Shown: positions 23,344 to 33,585 of the stretch, piece after piece
How the letters are laid out: every line of letters starts with the position of its first letter
Position numbering within the stretch: the first letter of the stretch is position 1
Source: Metopolophium dirhodum
Lineage: Eukaryota > Arthropoda > Insecta > Hemiptera > Aphididae
NCBI RefSeq assembly: GCF_019925205.1
Contig: NC_083561.1
Location: forward strand, 2,603,217 to 2,667,216
Direction of reading: 5' to 3'
Length of the DNA: 64,000 nt
Notes under the pieces: model-generated
Database searches by the model: none
The model's input: only the letters and a program-made list of their open reading frames with translations
Told to the model about the DNA's origin: nothing
Made by a program: the position numbers and the translations under genes

Positions 23344-24987
23344 AATTTTTGTTTTAATATCATCCGACAGAGTATCCTCAATATTCAAACTAATGTCAGC
23401 ATCATCGCTATTATGATCAGTGTAATTAACAGATAAAATTTCAGCAAATGGTATATTATCAATTTTTTTAAAGCTTACTTCAAAACGACCATCCGACACA
23501 TTCAAATTTACTCTAGGGTGAGATAAAAAATTACGACCCAATAGGCAATCATTCCTCATGGCATTGCTAGGCACCACGTGAAAACATATATTAATCGGGG
23601 CATCAAGGTCGGCATGGAAAATATCCGCATCAAATTGATCTACAATGTTTAATTTAGAACCATTAATACCTACTAAATCCGATTTTGGAGGCATGACCCC
23701 AGACACGAATGGGACAACTGTCGATTTAATAAGACTAACCGGGCTACCCGTATCTACTAAAGCTTGTGCATCGATAGACTCACCATTGGGGAACTTAATG
23801 CTAACATCTAAGATATATGGGGGTACAATAGGTGTGGGGGACCGTTCTAAAACAGAAACATGCTCACCACCGTTGTTGTCTTGACGCTCACCTTGGCGAC
23901 CTGGACAGTACCGCGCTGAATGACCCGTTGATTTACAGCTATGACAGGTTCTCGTTGGACACGAAGACGCCAGATGCCCGATTTTTCCACAGCTATAACA
24001 CGTGACATTCGACATATCCCTTGTTGGCTTACTTCTTGAATCAATAGTGGAACGTTGTACCGTATTTCGATCTTTATCGCGATTGTCAGAACTGGCTTTT
24101 CGATTGCCGGTATGACTTTGAGTTGTCTTCACAGGTTCGGTCGATCGAATTCGACTGGTCCTGGCATTTCTCAGATTATTGTAAGAATTTATATCAGCCA
24201 ATAATTCGTCTTCACTTAAATGTGTGCGCGCTATCAAATAGTTACATAAATCGTGAGAATAAACACCTTCAACTATCTGTTGTTTAGTCTCGTTAAATGG
24301 TAACGAAATTTCACGGCAGAGGCGCGCTTTGTGGTGAAAATATTCTATGACGCACTCGCCCTTGGCTTGAACGCGGTTTGACATAATTCTTATACGATCA
24401 ACTGTGCACGACTCGTTTCCCACAAATGTATTATTAAACTGGTCGACAAAACTTCCCCAACTTGAAAATGTACGACCAATGTACCAATTTTGGGACGGAC
24501 CATCCAATTTTGTACGTACTATTTCTAATTTAAAACTGTCTGGCCAATTATGCAATTTTGCCACACCTTCGACTGATTTCAACCATGCTCTCGCATCTGT
24601 ATTGGATTCACGACCAGAAAAAATATTAATCGAATTATTAAAATCTGGCATGACGTAATAGCCGTTGTTGGAGGTTGACCGCGCTTGTATCTTATCGTTG
24701 TTTATGTTGTTATTGTCTTCATTACGTAATATCCGCGATAACAACAATCGGTTCTGCTCTATCAGCGCTGACAATGCATTTTGCATTCCACTATCACTGG
24801 CGGTGGTTACACTCCCGGACGGTTGGTTAAAACTTTGTGGTAACATGCTTGTTGTTGGCTGCGTATTTAGCTGCTCCGTAGACTGTACTGGTGGCTGCAC
24901 TGAAGCCTGCGATCCGCTTCGTAAACGGCTAGATGACCAACCCTCGTGGTTACCGACATCATCCTGACCCGTTTGACCGTCGGCCAT
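23341..24987 (-). CDS. gag with zinc knuckles and aspartic protease
   Basis: A 548-codon frame from ATG 24987 (context GTCAAGATGG, a good initiation context). The open frame extends 9 codons further up to a TTG, but 24987 is the first AUG. Residues 1-100 are polar and Q/S-rich. Residues 110-280 resemble a retrotransposon capsid (FSGRESNTDARAWLKSVEG near 123-141). Two CCHC zinc knuckles follow at C330-C333-H338-C343 and C348-C351-H356-C361, for RNA packaging. An aspartic protease lies C-terminal, with the DTG site at 412-414 (ALVDTGSPVSLIK) and the later LLGRNF word at 482-487. The protease is therefore made with every Gag molecule, upstream of the stop. No frameshift is seen within the gene. 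Confidence 0.93.
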   Translation of the reverse strand: MADGQTGQDDVGNHEGWSSSRLRSGSQASVQPPVQSTEQLNTQPTTSMLPQSFNQPSGSVTTASDSGMQNALSALIEQNRLLLSRILRNEDNNNINNDKIQARSTSNNGYYVMPDFNNSINIFSGRESNTDARAWLKSVEGVAKLHNWPDSFKLEIVRTKLDGPSQNWYIGRTFSSWGSFVDQFNNTFVGNESCTVDRIRIMSNRVQAKGECVIEYFHHKARLCREISLPFNETKQQIVEGVYSHDLCNYLIARTHLSEDELLADINSYNNLRNARTSRIRSTEPVKTTQSHTGNRKASSDNRDKDRNTVQRSTIDSRSKPTRDMSNVTCYSCGKIGHLASSCPTRTCHSCKSTGHSARYCPGRQGERQDNNGGEHVSVLERSPTPIVPPYILDVSIKFPNGESIDAQALVDTGSPVSLIKSTVVPFVSGVMPPKSDLVGINGSKLNIVDQFDADIFHADLDAPINICFHVVPSNAMRNDCLLGRNFLSHPRVNLNVSDGRFEVSFKKIDNIPFAEILSVNYTDHNSDDADISLNIEDTLSDDIKTKI

Positions 24988-25119
24988 CTTGACTGAACTA
25001 ATTAAGTTACGCAAAACAAAATATGCGCTACAACCCAGAACTACACAACGACTAATTCCACGATTATGTCAATACACAATATTTCTTGAGGGCTGCTGGA
25101 TAGAATCCCACTTCTGAAC
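24988..25119 (-). other. Element leader (5' untranslated region)
   Basis: A 132-bp stretch between the 5' LTR and the gag ATG. It contains the primer-binding region at its LTR end and no upstream AUG frame of note. Confidence 0.7.
25101..25119 (-). other. Primer-binding region matching tRNA-Leu
   Basis: In element sense the LTR is followed by GTTCAGAAGTGGGATTC. Fifteen bases, TCAGAAGTGGGATTC, are complementary to the T-arm/acceptor 3' strand of a leucine tRNA of CAG type (GAATCCCACTTCTGA in the tRNA, from general knowledge). The bases that should pair with the terminal CA-CCA are not TGGTG: the element has ACA (the LTR end) and GT there. The match is too long to be accidental, but the missing TGG is unusual. 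Confidence 0.7.
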
Positions 25120-25379
25120 TGTAGGAACTCGTGTGGATGTCAGGAATCGAAGTAGTTAGGCGGCACAAAACACGAGACTCAATTAATATAACAATAACTC
25201 GACACTTTAATAACAAGTAATAACTTAAGAATGACAAGACAGTGCCCGTGAGCGTGTGCAGTCTGGACACACTCCGACAGACACACGCACGGCAACACAC
25301 ACCAAAAGAGACTAATAATAATACTAGACGTCGCTTCGGCGGCACGAGTAGGTGGACAGTGTTGTCACTTATCACTACA
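25120..25379 (-). repeat. 5' LTR of the Ty3/Gypsy element
   Basis: A 260-bp repeat, identical by eye to 20186-20445, with TGTAG...CTACA ends. It should carry the promoter for the element on the minus strand. No canonical TATAAA box is present. The same ATTAAA word lies at 25206-25211 (complement). Confidence 0.95.
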
Positions 25380-25383
25380 TAGG
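25380..25383. repeat. Target-site duplication, right copy (TAGG)
   Basis: TAGG directly after the right LTR, matching 20182-20185. Confidence 0.85.
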
Positions 25384-25690
25384 AAAAATTCTCACGTCCT
25401 GTAGAGTGGTCGGATTTCGTCAGTTTTTTTTTTTTATTCCAAAGAAGAGAACATTTTTCAGGTCAGATCAAATGCCTATTTCACTTTAAATACTGGTGGA
25501 AAAATAAGTTTGAAATAGAACAAATATTATGCATTATTTAAATGCATATTTTCTATAGTTATAATTTTGAAAATCAGACTTTGATCCGACCTGCAAAATG
25601 TTCTCTTAGAAAAAAAATAATTAACAAAATACGACTATTCTACGTAGCGTGAGAGTTATTCCTGTAAGACATATATTTGTACTAAAAAAC
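25384..25690. mobile_element. Fold-back element split by the retrotransposon
   Basis: The left arm, from about 25384 to 25475 (AAATTCTCACGTCC, then AAGAGAACATTTTTCAGGTC), is an imperfect inverted copy of the right arm at about 25578-25690 (reverse complement: AACTCTCACGCTACG, then AAGAGAACATTTTGCAGGTC). The arms are about 90-110 bp with roughly three quarters of positions matching. The left arm continues across the LTR element into 20160-20185 (ATGGCTTCATAGG against ATGTCTTACAGG), so the retrotransposon inserted into this arm. The interior of about 100 bp is noncoding. Confidence 0.75.
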
Positions 25691-27292
25691 GCTCCGGTTA
25701 GGTTCCGACGCCCTTAATGGCTCATCCATTTTTTAATATCTATGATTATATAGTATGGTCATTTTATTTAAACCGATATTATATTATAATATTATAGTCG
25801 ATAAGAATAATATGTCGTAAATATATTTGAATGCTGTCGGAGAGCCATGGTAGTACATTTTTGGGCTTGAAAAATAAACACAGCTTATAAAACAATATTG
25901 TATGTCCGTTGTAGTAGATCTTGTAATTTATTTTTATGACACCGTTTCGATAAAAGTGGTTAAGGCTTCAAAAAAACGCGTCATATTATTATTTTGAATA
26001 GATATCTTTTGCCATCCTCTTAAACGTTAATAGCAAATAATAATATTAGTTTATTAAATACCATTTTAATATTTGCGACCGTCGACATTTCAATTATAGA
26101 AGGTGTTGAAAATACTGTTCAAACGAACGAACCGTCGGACGATGACTAATTTTATTATTTCAGTCATATTTTTGTAAGCCGCGAACCTTGTTGTGGTATT
26201 ATGATTTCTTTTTTTTTAATTTCCATTACGCTTTCCACAATTCAGCCTCAGAAACTATGTAGACATATTTCAATAACTACTCTTAATAGTGTTCACAAAA
26301 AGCATAAACTCCTAACATTAATAACTAGAGTGCTACAGTAGCGAATGAAAAATAATTATTTATGTTTTGATGAATGGTTAAAAAGCTTCTACGTTATAAT
26401 TCTCTAAGTCTCTCGAAACGTGATTTTTAATACAGTCATGACGGTGTGAAATAAAATACAATTATTTAGACACACTAGTGCGTTGGTGACTTCTACAACT
26501 ATGCATTCACTATCGTCGCTATATAAAAGTTCTACTTCCTGCGTTACGTTAAACAATAACATAATATAATATTAACAATCGTTATACTATTTTTCCACCT
26601 ACCTACTTAAAAGTTTTTACAAAAATGTATATTATGTAAACATGTATTGAATATATCACGCTAGTGCCTCATTTAATTGGGCATAATATTTACAAAATGT
26701 AAATCGTAAATGTAAGCGCCGTTGGGTGCTGGGTATGGTCGAATGTCTGAATTCCACGCTCGGGTCACATGACAGAGTATAATATCATATAAATTGCAAT
26801 ACATATCGTGTTAAAAACATGTTTTGAAAACGATTATGTTATTGTGCTTTTGTGTTCTATAAAATAAGATTCCCAGAGAAATGTTTTTAGTATCATTTTT
26901 CCTATGAAAATAAATTCCAACTTACAATGGTTGAAATTTATTGTTGCAGCTCTTCTACAATACACAGTGATTCAAAAGTCTTTATCCGGCTACGAATTCA
27001 TATAAGTCAGCAGCCGTAAATTGTCGGTAAATGACCTACATACCATTATGTATAGATATGAGACGGTCAAGTTTATTTTTGTTAAGTTTATTTATTTTTT
27101 ATTTTCGTCTCCGACGAACGTGTCTCGTGAGAGTTTGTAATGATTAGCGAACTGCCGTCAGACGTCAATTAGTGTCGAGATGGATTTATAAAAGCAAAAA
27201 TATCGTATTTTGAGTGTTGCATTAATGTATTATTATAGATGTATGGTATACCATGGCAGGCGGCTAGTGGTGTCACATTGAACATTCAAAGC
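25691..27292. other. Noncoding AT-rich stretch
   Basis: No gene is recognised in these 1.6 kb. Only AT-rich unique-looking DNA with short T-runs is seen. Confidence 0.5.
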
Positions 27293-28320
27293 CATAGGCG
27301 CACATTGGGCGTGAATTTAGGGGGTGCTGGACTAATTTATGTTACACAGGTCCGTGGGGGGCGTTGCCTCCCACACCCTCCTAAATCCTAATACTATAAT
27401 AAACGGCATTACATTAGATTTAATTTGTTTACAATAATATGTAAATAGCCATGAATCAAATAGTCTGTATGATTGTAAAGAAGACGCTAGGTACACCCAC
27501 ATGTGTTGTCATCGATTTACAAATGTAAAACATAGGAAAAACTGTTTTGCACAGGTGTAAGAACCACTCAGGTTGTACGACCTAGCAACTAAATTTCCAC
27601 ACTAAAAAAATGAGAACATTTACTGTGCAACATTGTTTTTATATTTCCAATATCAGAACTAAAAAAAAAGTTATTTAAGTTTGAAAAACTCAAAAATAAT
27701 TAATTTTTAATTTTCAAACTATAAGAACTTTTTTCGTATTTGTGATATCGAAAAATTAAAAACAATGTTGCACAGTCAATGTTCTCCTCTTTCTAGTTTT
27801 TTTGTCTTTGTTTTTTTAGTCATTTGGTTGCATAACTTGAACTATAGACTGAGTGGTTCTTATTATCCACGCAAACCCGCTTTTACTATGTTTTACATTT
27901 GTAAAACGGAGACCACACATGTGGGTGTAGCATCCTCATAATTATATTAGTCATTCCGAATTTATTCAATTCAGCGTAGCCCGCAGATTAAATAAATATA
28001 TTAGTAAAAACCAAGTAATAACCATAATTATAAATAAACATTTCGTACCCAACCGTGAACCGTAAGATAATATAATTTTCTATAATAATATGATTGCTGC
28101 ATATTGTTTAATGTTTTGACAAAAACTGAAAAACTGAAACATGCATTCACACAATACTGTTATAATCGTGAATTCGTGGACAGTTGTCAATATTTGTATT
28201 GGGAAAAAAATTCCGAACCAATAAACCACAATAATTTATAAATGGTTGGTGAAATACTGAATTAAATTGAGGGTGCCAGTTTGCTAAGCACCCCCAAGCA
28301 TCCCCCTTTGCGTGCCTATG
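27293..28320. mobile_element. CATAGGC element with 8-bp target duplication
   Basis: The left end CATAGGCGCACATTGGGCG leads to TTAGGGGGTGCT. The reverse complement of the right end begins CATAGGCACGCAAAGGGGG and leads to TTGGGGGTGCT. A perfect 8-bp direct repeat, TTCAAAGC, flanks it (27285-27292 and 28321-28328). An 8-bp duplication with imperfect inverted ends fits a hAT-type non-autonomous element. A separate fold-back element (27480-27937) lies inside it. No transposase frame is present. Confidence 0.8.
27480..27937. mobile_element. Fold-back MITE nested in the CATAGGC element
   Basis: This 458-bp element is almost entirely two inverted arms. The left arm runs GAAGACGCTAGGTACACC, CACATGTGTTGTC, TTTACAAATGTAAAACATAG, TAAGAACCACTCAG and TGTGCAACATTGTTTTTA. 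The right arm, reverse complemented, gives GAGGATGCTACACC, CACATGTGTGGTC, TTTACAAATGTAAAACATAG, TAAGAACCACTCAG and TGTGCAACATTGTTTTTA. The arms are about 190 bp each with a short AT-rich spacer, so the transcript could form a long hairpin. No target duplication was identified. Confidence 0.85.
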
Positions 28321-29420
28321 TTCAAAGCACACTATAATATTGCATTAACTGAATTATTTTAAGAATATTTTTTCTGCTTAATTTATAAAAATAAATTTGA
28401 ACTTTTGAAATCGAATGACAACTTTTAAATAACTCTAAAAAATAAATAAATAGATATTTATTTGAGTCCATGTATATCATACACACTATATAGAAATAAA
28501 AAATATGAATATATTCATCAAGAATCTTTGATACTCGGTAAATTCGGTGGTTAGGTAACCGTGAAATGATTTTTTTTTCAGTTGTAACACAAATATTATG
28601 AAATATAACTAATAAAGTTAAAAAATACATATTTTGTTTACAAATTATCATAACAGTATGTGTATTTATAATACATATTTTATTACCATATGACTACAAG
28701 TTTACATCTAGATAGGTACTATGTACAATATTTTAATGGATACAATGTACAATATTATAAATTATGTTCACGCCTTTGTCACTTGTGTGCGCAGTCGTTA
28801 CACTTGAAAGCCAAAACTATCCACACGGGATACATAATATGATATATAAAATAATATTTCGACACTTGAAAAGGTATAAAAGACATAGGGTGAAGTGTGG
28901 AAATTATAAATTGATATTAATTATGTAAACATAATAAAAAAAAATTTTATTACTGTTGAGTGAATATGTATTTTATTTTTAATATTTTATTCTACACATA
29001 TTTTATACTTTGGCATATTGTTTAATGTGCTCCATTGAGCAAGGTTTATCAATGATGAATTGAAATTTACTAATTAATAATAATTACCAATATAAATGTA
29101 TTTAACCGGAAGGTTAAAAATCTATAACTATTGGTTCATAATCGAAAAAAATATCCATAAATATATTTATTATAATCAAAATATGTAAACATACATAACA
29201 TTATTATGGTTATTCGGCGAATTCAGACATCGTGCTTAAATTGATTTTCAACAAGTATATTATTATTATTATGTGTACCACTTTATTGAACGTATATAAA
29301 TATCTGAAAATTACAAATATGCGCGTATTGAGATGCAACGTTATTTTAATACCAATAACGATAACTATATTATTTTATTCACATACCTACACTTTTTTTG
29401 TAATCGCCCCGATTCACGAT

Positions 29421-29444
29421 AACCTAACCTAACCTAACCTAACC
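29421..29444. repeat. Interstitial (CCTAA)n tract
   Basis: AACCTAACCTAACC-type sequence, just under five CCTAA units. It is the complement of the insect telomeric repeat. Confidence 0.9.
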
Positions 29445-29511
29445 GTACAACTCCCACTTCAACCCCTGCACGCGTATCCGAACAAAGTCGAAGGATGGTT
29501 ATGCGACCCGA

Positions 29512-29525
29512 CCCCCCCCCCCCCC
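29512..29525. repeat. C14 homopolymer
   Basis: Fourteen consecutive C residues about 70 bp after the CCTAA tract. Confidence 0.95.
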
Positions 29526-31290
29526 TCCTTCCGCCCCATTACGAATTCGGAAGCCTTTTGGCCAGTGCACAACCAGTGATATTATAATCAGCTGCAGCGA
29601 CTATTCCGTCCGCTGGTCGCCGCCGACTCTGTGACGAATAACCCTATGGACGAATACAATATAATAACAGCGAACCGTATATTTTATTTTTTATGGACGA
29701 AGAAGAGTCATCCATCCGGACGGTTTATTTGATATTATGTGTGTACGGACACGACGATATCGTCCCTGCGGAAGAGGAATGATAAAATCATATATGACAC
29801 GCCTGTTGTAGGTATAATATAATACTTTAACCGTCGCTCGTATCGGTCCCGTCCAATGTACTTCGATGGTACCTAAACTCGAACAGGATATATGTACATC
29901 ATTTTCTTTCCATTACCATTCCGAACGAGTGCCGATAAATCTTGCACAGTATATTTTGACACTGAATACAAATACGCGGCCGTAGCACGCAAAATGTACA
30001 GTGCGTCTTCAATTTCTTAGTTTTTTTTTTATATTTTTTTTTCGTCTATTTATGTCATTTATTAAAAAAAAAAAATGTTCGCCTAATATAAAACCCGACA
30101 TCTATTACATATTTTTGTATGACAAAACGCGCATCGTTTGTTCGAATTAATTTCTAAATAATATTTTATACAGAAATGATTTTATTTATATATAAAATAT
30201 CATGGGCTAAACAACGCGATTTATTAAAGTTGGGCAATAAAACAATGATAATGATAATAACAGTATAATTATAAAATGTATTTAATATAAATATTTAAAT
30301 AATCTATGAAAGTTTGTCATTTATTAAGAACCTTGTTTCAGAAACAGGCTTAAGTACTTTAAAGATATGTTTCTACCTAACTAAAATGTTCGCTAAAATA
30401 TCCCTGCTGTTTAAGGTAGGTACTTACACAAACTTTAAAACTGTCAATACAAAATTTGAATAATAGCTGTATATTATTTGCTCTATGTTTTCAACTCGTA
30501 TGGAACTACCTGTACGTATTTGCATACAATGTATAGAGATTAATTTTGTGTACTTGCATAAAAGTCAGTAGGTACGTACCTGTATTGCGTTTGATTACTG
30601 CAAATTGATAGTTGTAAACTCAATTTGATAACTACCTACTTAATTTGTATAGGTACACGAATCATAGGTGACCATTGAAACGCGCAATTAATTTGAATAA
30701 TAATCTCCACAAAATTGCATATTAAATTCACATAATAATGTGATAATATTATGATGTATTGGTAAAAAAAAACTGTTTTGGCAATAGTCTTGCAGTATTG
30801 CTCTTTACGCGAATGTTACTCGTATTGCGTACTTTATCAAGTTCACTCGAAAATAGAAATGCAAAACTTTAAAATTCACTCCAAACAATCGTATCCTAGA
30901 ATATGTCTACAAAACTAAAACGATATGGCTACACTTTAAACACGGTGTATGTCTGACATATTTGTCCACCAAAAACTGTCGTGCAGAGAAAGCGTAATAT
31001 TGCCTCCTCCTTGCTCCTCATACCGGTTCTGACTTCATAATATTAATTATGCATGCGGCTATAGTTAATTAGTTATAAATGTTTCGTGCGTCGAAGTTAC
31101 GCGTTACCGAGTTACACTTGTAACTTGTAAATTGTATCAATGTAACGTTTTGTAATAGGTTACCAACGTTATTTCCATATAACTTTAAAATCTAACTATC
31201 GTTACATTGCTTATCGTGACTTTAAAGTATATAAAATAATATACATGTTCTAAAAGTACATTCAAATAGGTAATAGGTATCATAGTTGGA

Positions 31291-31314
31291 GGTTAGGTTA
31301 GGTTAGGTTAGGTT
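31291..31314. repeat. Interstitial (TTAGG)n tract
   Basis: GGTTAGGTTAGG-type sequence, four to five TTAGG units, in the opposite orientation to the tract at 29421. Confidence 0.9.
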
Positions 31315-33230
31315 GGAGGATGTCAATATTATCGATTGTATTTTTAAACATAGAAAAATGAACAACTATATGAAAATATATCAACATATTAGTTGTCTAT
31401 GGATTTAAAATTTTAACAAAATCATTAATCACTTGTGTTATTTCATACGCCGAACTTATTGTTACATACCTACTTATTTACTTATTTTTCTTTCTCTCGA
31501 GTTTTCGCTTTTCAATTTTCATACTTGTAATATTACAAATTTGCAAAAATATTAGTGTTGTAAATATATCATAATTATATTTTAGAATATAAAGAATTAG
31601 TAATATTGGTATATAATATAATATGTATGTATAATAGCATACGGTTCGAGTGCTACCCATATTTTGGGTTAATATAATTTTAACCTATTATAATTTGATG
31701 TTTATTTATTTCATTCGTGTAATATACTTAAACAATATAGAATAATATTTCCTAAAATATGTAATATTTTGTAACCATTGTATTACGTTTTAATAAATAT
31801 CAATGTTTAAGTTCATGAATTTTTATCACGAACCATTTATGATTCATCCCAAAGTACAATTTAATAATGGCATTATTTTCTTGTAAAAATAAACATAAAT
31901 AATTAAGTAGCTTATATAAAGTTGTAACATGTAATTATGTCACTGTAACTGTAACTTAAATTTCGAAAGTATCTAGTTACTAGATACACAATTTCAGAGT
32001 AACTTATAACTTTTAATCAGGTATACTTACCTAATCAAGCAACTTGCCCATCATTGCACAATGCTAAGTGCGCTATTTCACACTCATCAGATGCTTATAA
32101 AAATGCCAGCGGAGAACCAGCTAATATATTATGACCTTTATGCACCAAAACCCATACACTGCAATATCATTATCAGGTATCGATATATATAAAGGCTGAA
32201 ACATATACAAACATCTCTTCGTTCAAAGATCTAAATCAGCTACTGAATACAGCGATATTAAACAAACACTATCATCACATCGTTTACATGGGTACTACTC
32301 GAAAAGTCGCGTCATCTCCACACTCTAACAAGAAATGTTTTAACAGGATGTCAGCGCACTATTTGTTTTCCCTCTCTGAACCCACACGCATCATATAGTG
32401 AATTTACGTTCAGCGGATCCAATTTTGTATTGTTTGCTTTAATATTAGAAGTGATCTATCATCAAACCTAAAGATAAGAATATTATTTAGAGTATACCTA
32501 ATAAGATTTTACTCATATTTCAATTTTTAATGAGTCGTGGGGATTTTAAAATAGTAATATTTTACATAGATACCTATTATAATAGTTATAATCAGCAATC
32601 AGACGGTAGTGGCGAGTCAGTCGTTATTTTTCACGGTATTTTATAATTTATTTATATCGCTGTAAGTAATACGATAGGTTAAACCAATTTTTCCCAAAAA
32701 TATTGTATACCTATATTATCATATTATAATTGTTAAATCCCACTTGTATTATAGTTATTTAATTTTTTTCTTTTATCGACTCTTGGCAACACGGATGGTC
32801 GATACGGTTGGAACGCGTGTTTTCTATTAACATTTTATTCTATACCGACATGCTGTAAAATGGTGTGAATAGGTTCGTGATATTAATAGCTTATAATTGG
32901 TCTAAATGAAAATGTAAATGTTTCCTGTGTAAAACCTGAAAACTATTGAAATTAGGGTAAACATTTTAACCGTAACTACTGTCATTACGTTTAAATTGGT
33001 CATGAGTTAACTATTGAATCATTTATGAAATAGTCAAACAGGTTTTATAGTTTATAGAGTACACTACGGAACCGGCCTGAAGCACATTTTTACAAACCCA
33101 GCTTCTATCCTCAAAAAATTGAGCTAAGAAATTGGAATACATCTGTGGAGCAAACTACCAAGTTTTTTCATTGACATTTAATAAAAAAAATTCTAGTATA
33201 TGTATACTATATCTATACTATATGTATCTT

Positions 33231-33360
33231 TATATTCTATTCCATCTAAGAGCGCACCGGTTCTGTGCTTTTTTTCCTTTTTTACCGGTCACGACCTATG
33301 TCTTTGTGTGAGAGATGCGCTTCGCCGAACGGAAACAGGTCTTAGATGGAATAGAGTATA
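33231..33360. mobile_element. 130-bp MITE with ATTCCATCTAAGA ends
   Basis: The left end TATATTCTATTCCATCTAAG and the reverse complement of the right end, TATACTCTATTCCATCTAAG, are inverted repeats with one mismatch over 20 bases. The interior of about 90 bp is richer in G+C and noncoding. TA or TATA at both edges could be the target site, which would suggest a Tc1/mariner-type origin, but the exact boundary is uncertain. Confidence 0.8.
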
Positions 33361-33569
33361 GTTACCTAGGTACATACAAGTGCTAAGGTGAAAACCGTTG
33401 CGATTCAGTTCCGAACCTATGGTAGGTACTATTCACAATCGTATTTACAAGCCAACATGTTTTTCTAGTGGAAAAAAACAAAAGTCTTAAATCTCCTTTG
33501 CCGCTTTTGGATTAAATCAAACTAAATTAATAATCAATTTTTCAAAGGTTTTACAGGGCCTTGTGGGGT

Positions 33570-33585
33570 GGGGGGGGGGGGGGGG
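33570..33585. repeat. G16 homopolymer
   Basis: Sixteen consecutive G residues preceded by GGGGT. Confidence 0.95.

Larger units (their letters stand above)
20186..25379 (-). mobile_element. Ty3/Gypsy LTR retrotransposon, near-intact
   Basis: A complete 5194-bp element lying on the minus strand. In element order it has a 5' LTR (25120-25379), a primer-binding region (25101-25119), a leader to 24988, gag-protease (24987-23341), pol (23340-20740), a noncoding tail (20739-20446) and a 3' LTR. The domain order protease, RT, RNase H, integrase places it in Ty3/Gypsy (Metaviridae), not Copia. No envelope frame exists between pol and the 3' LTR. The LTRs appear identical and the TAGG duplication is intact, so the insertion is young. 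The only obvious defect is one UAA between gag and pol, which may be a readthrough stop. The element sits inside an older fold-back repeat. Confidence 0.97.
28329..33230. other. Noncoding AT-rich stretch
   Basis: No gene is recognised in about 4.9 kb. Two telomere-like tracts in opposite orientation (29421-29444 and 31291-31314) and a C14 run (29512-29525) are listed separately. The 29570-29720 patch is richer in G+C but shows no convincing exon. Confidence 0.5.

Noticed and set aside
23645..24967. Plus-strand frames at 23645, 24404 and 24665 and a minus-strand frame at 23847
   Set aside because: They are alternative-frame shadows of gag.
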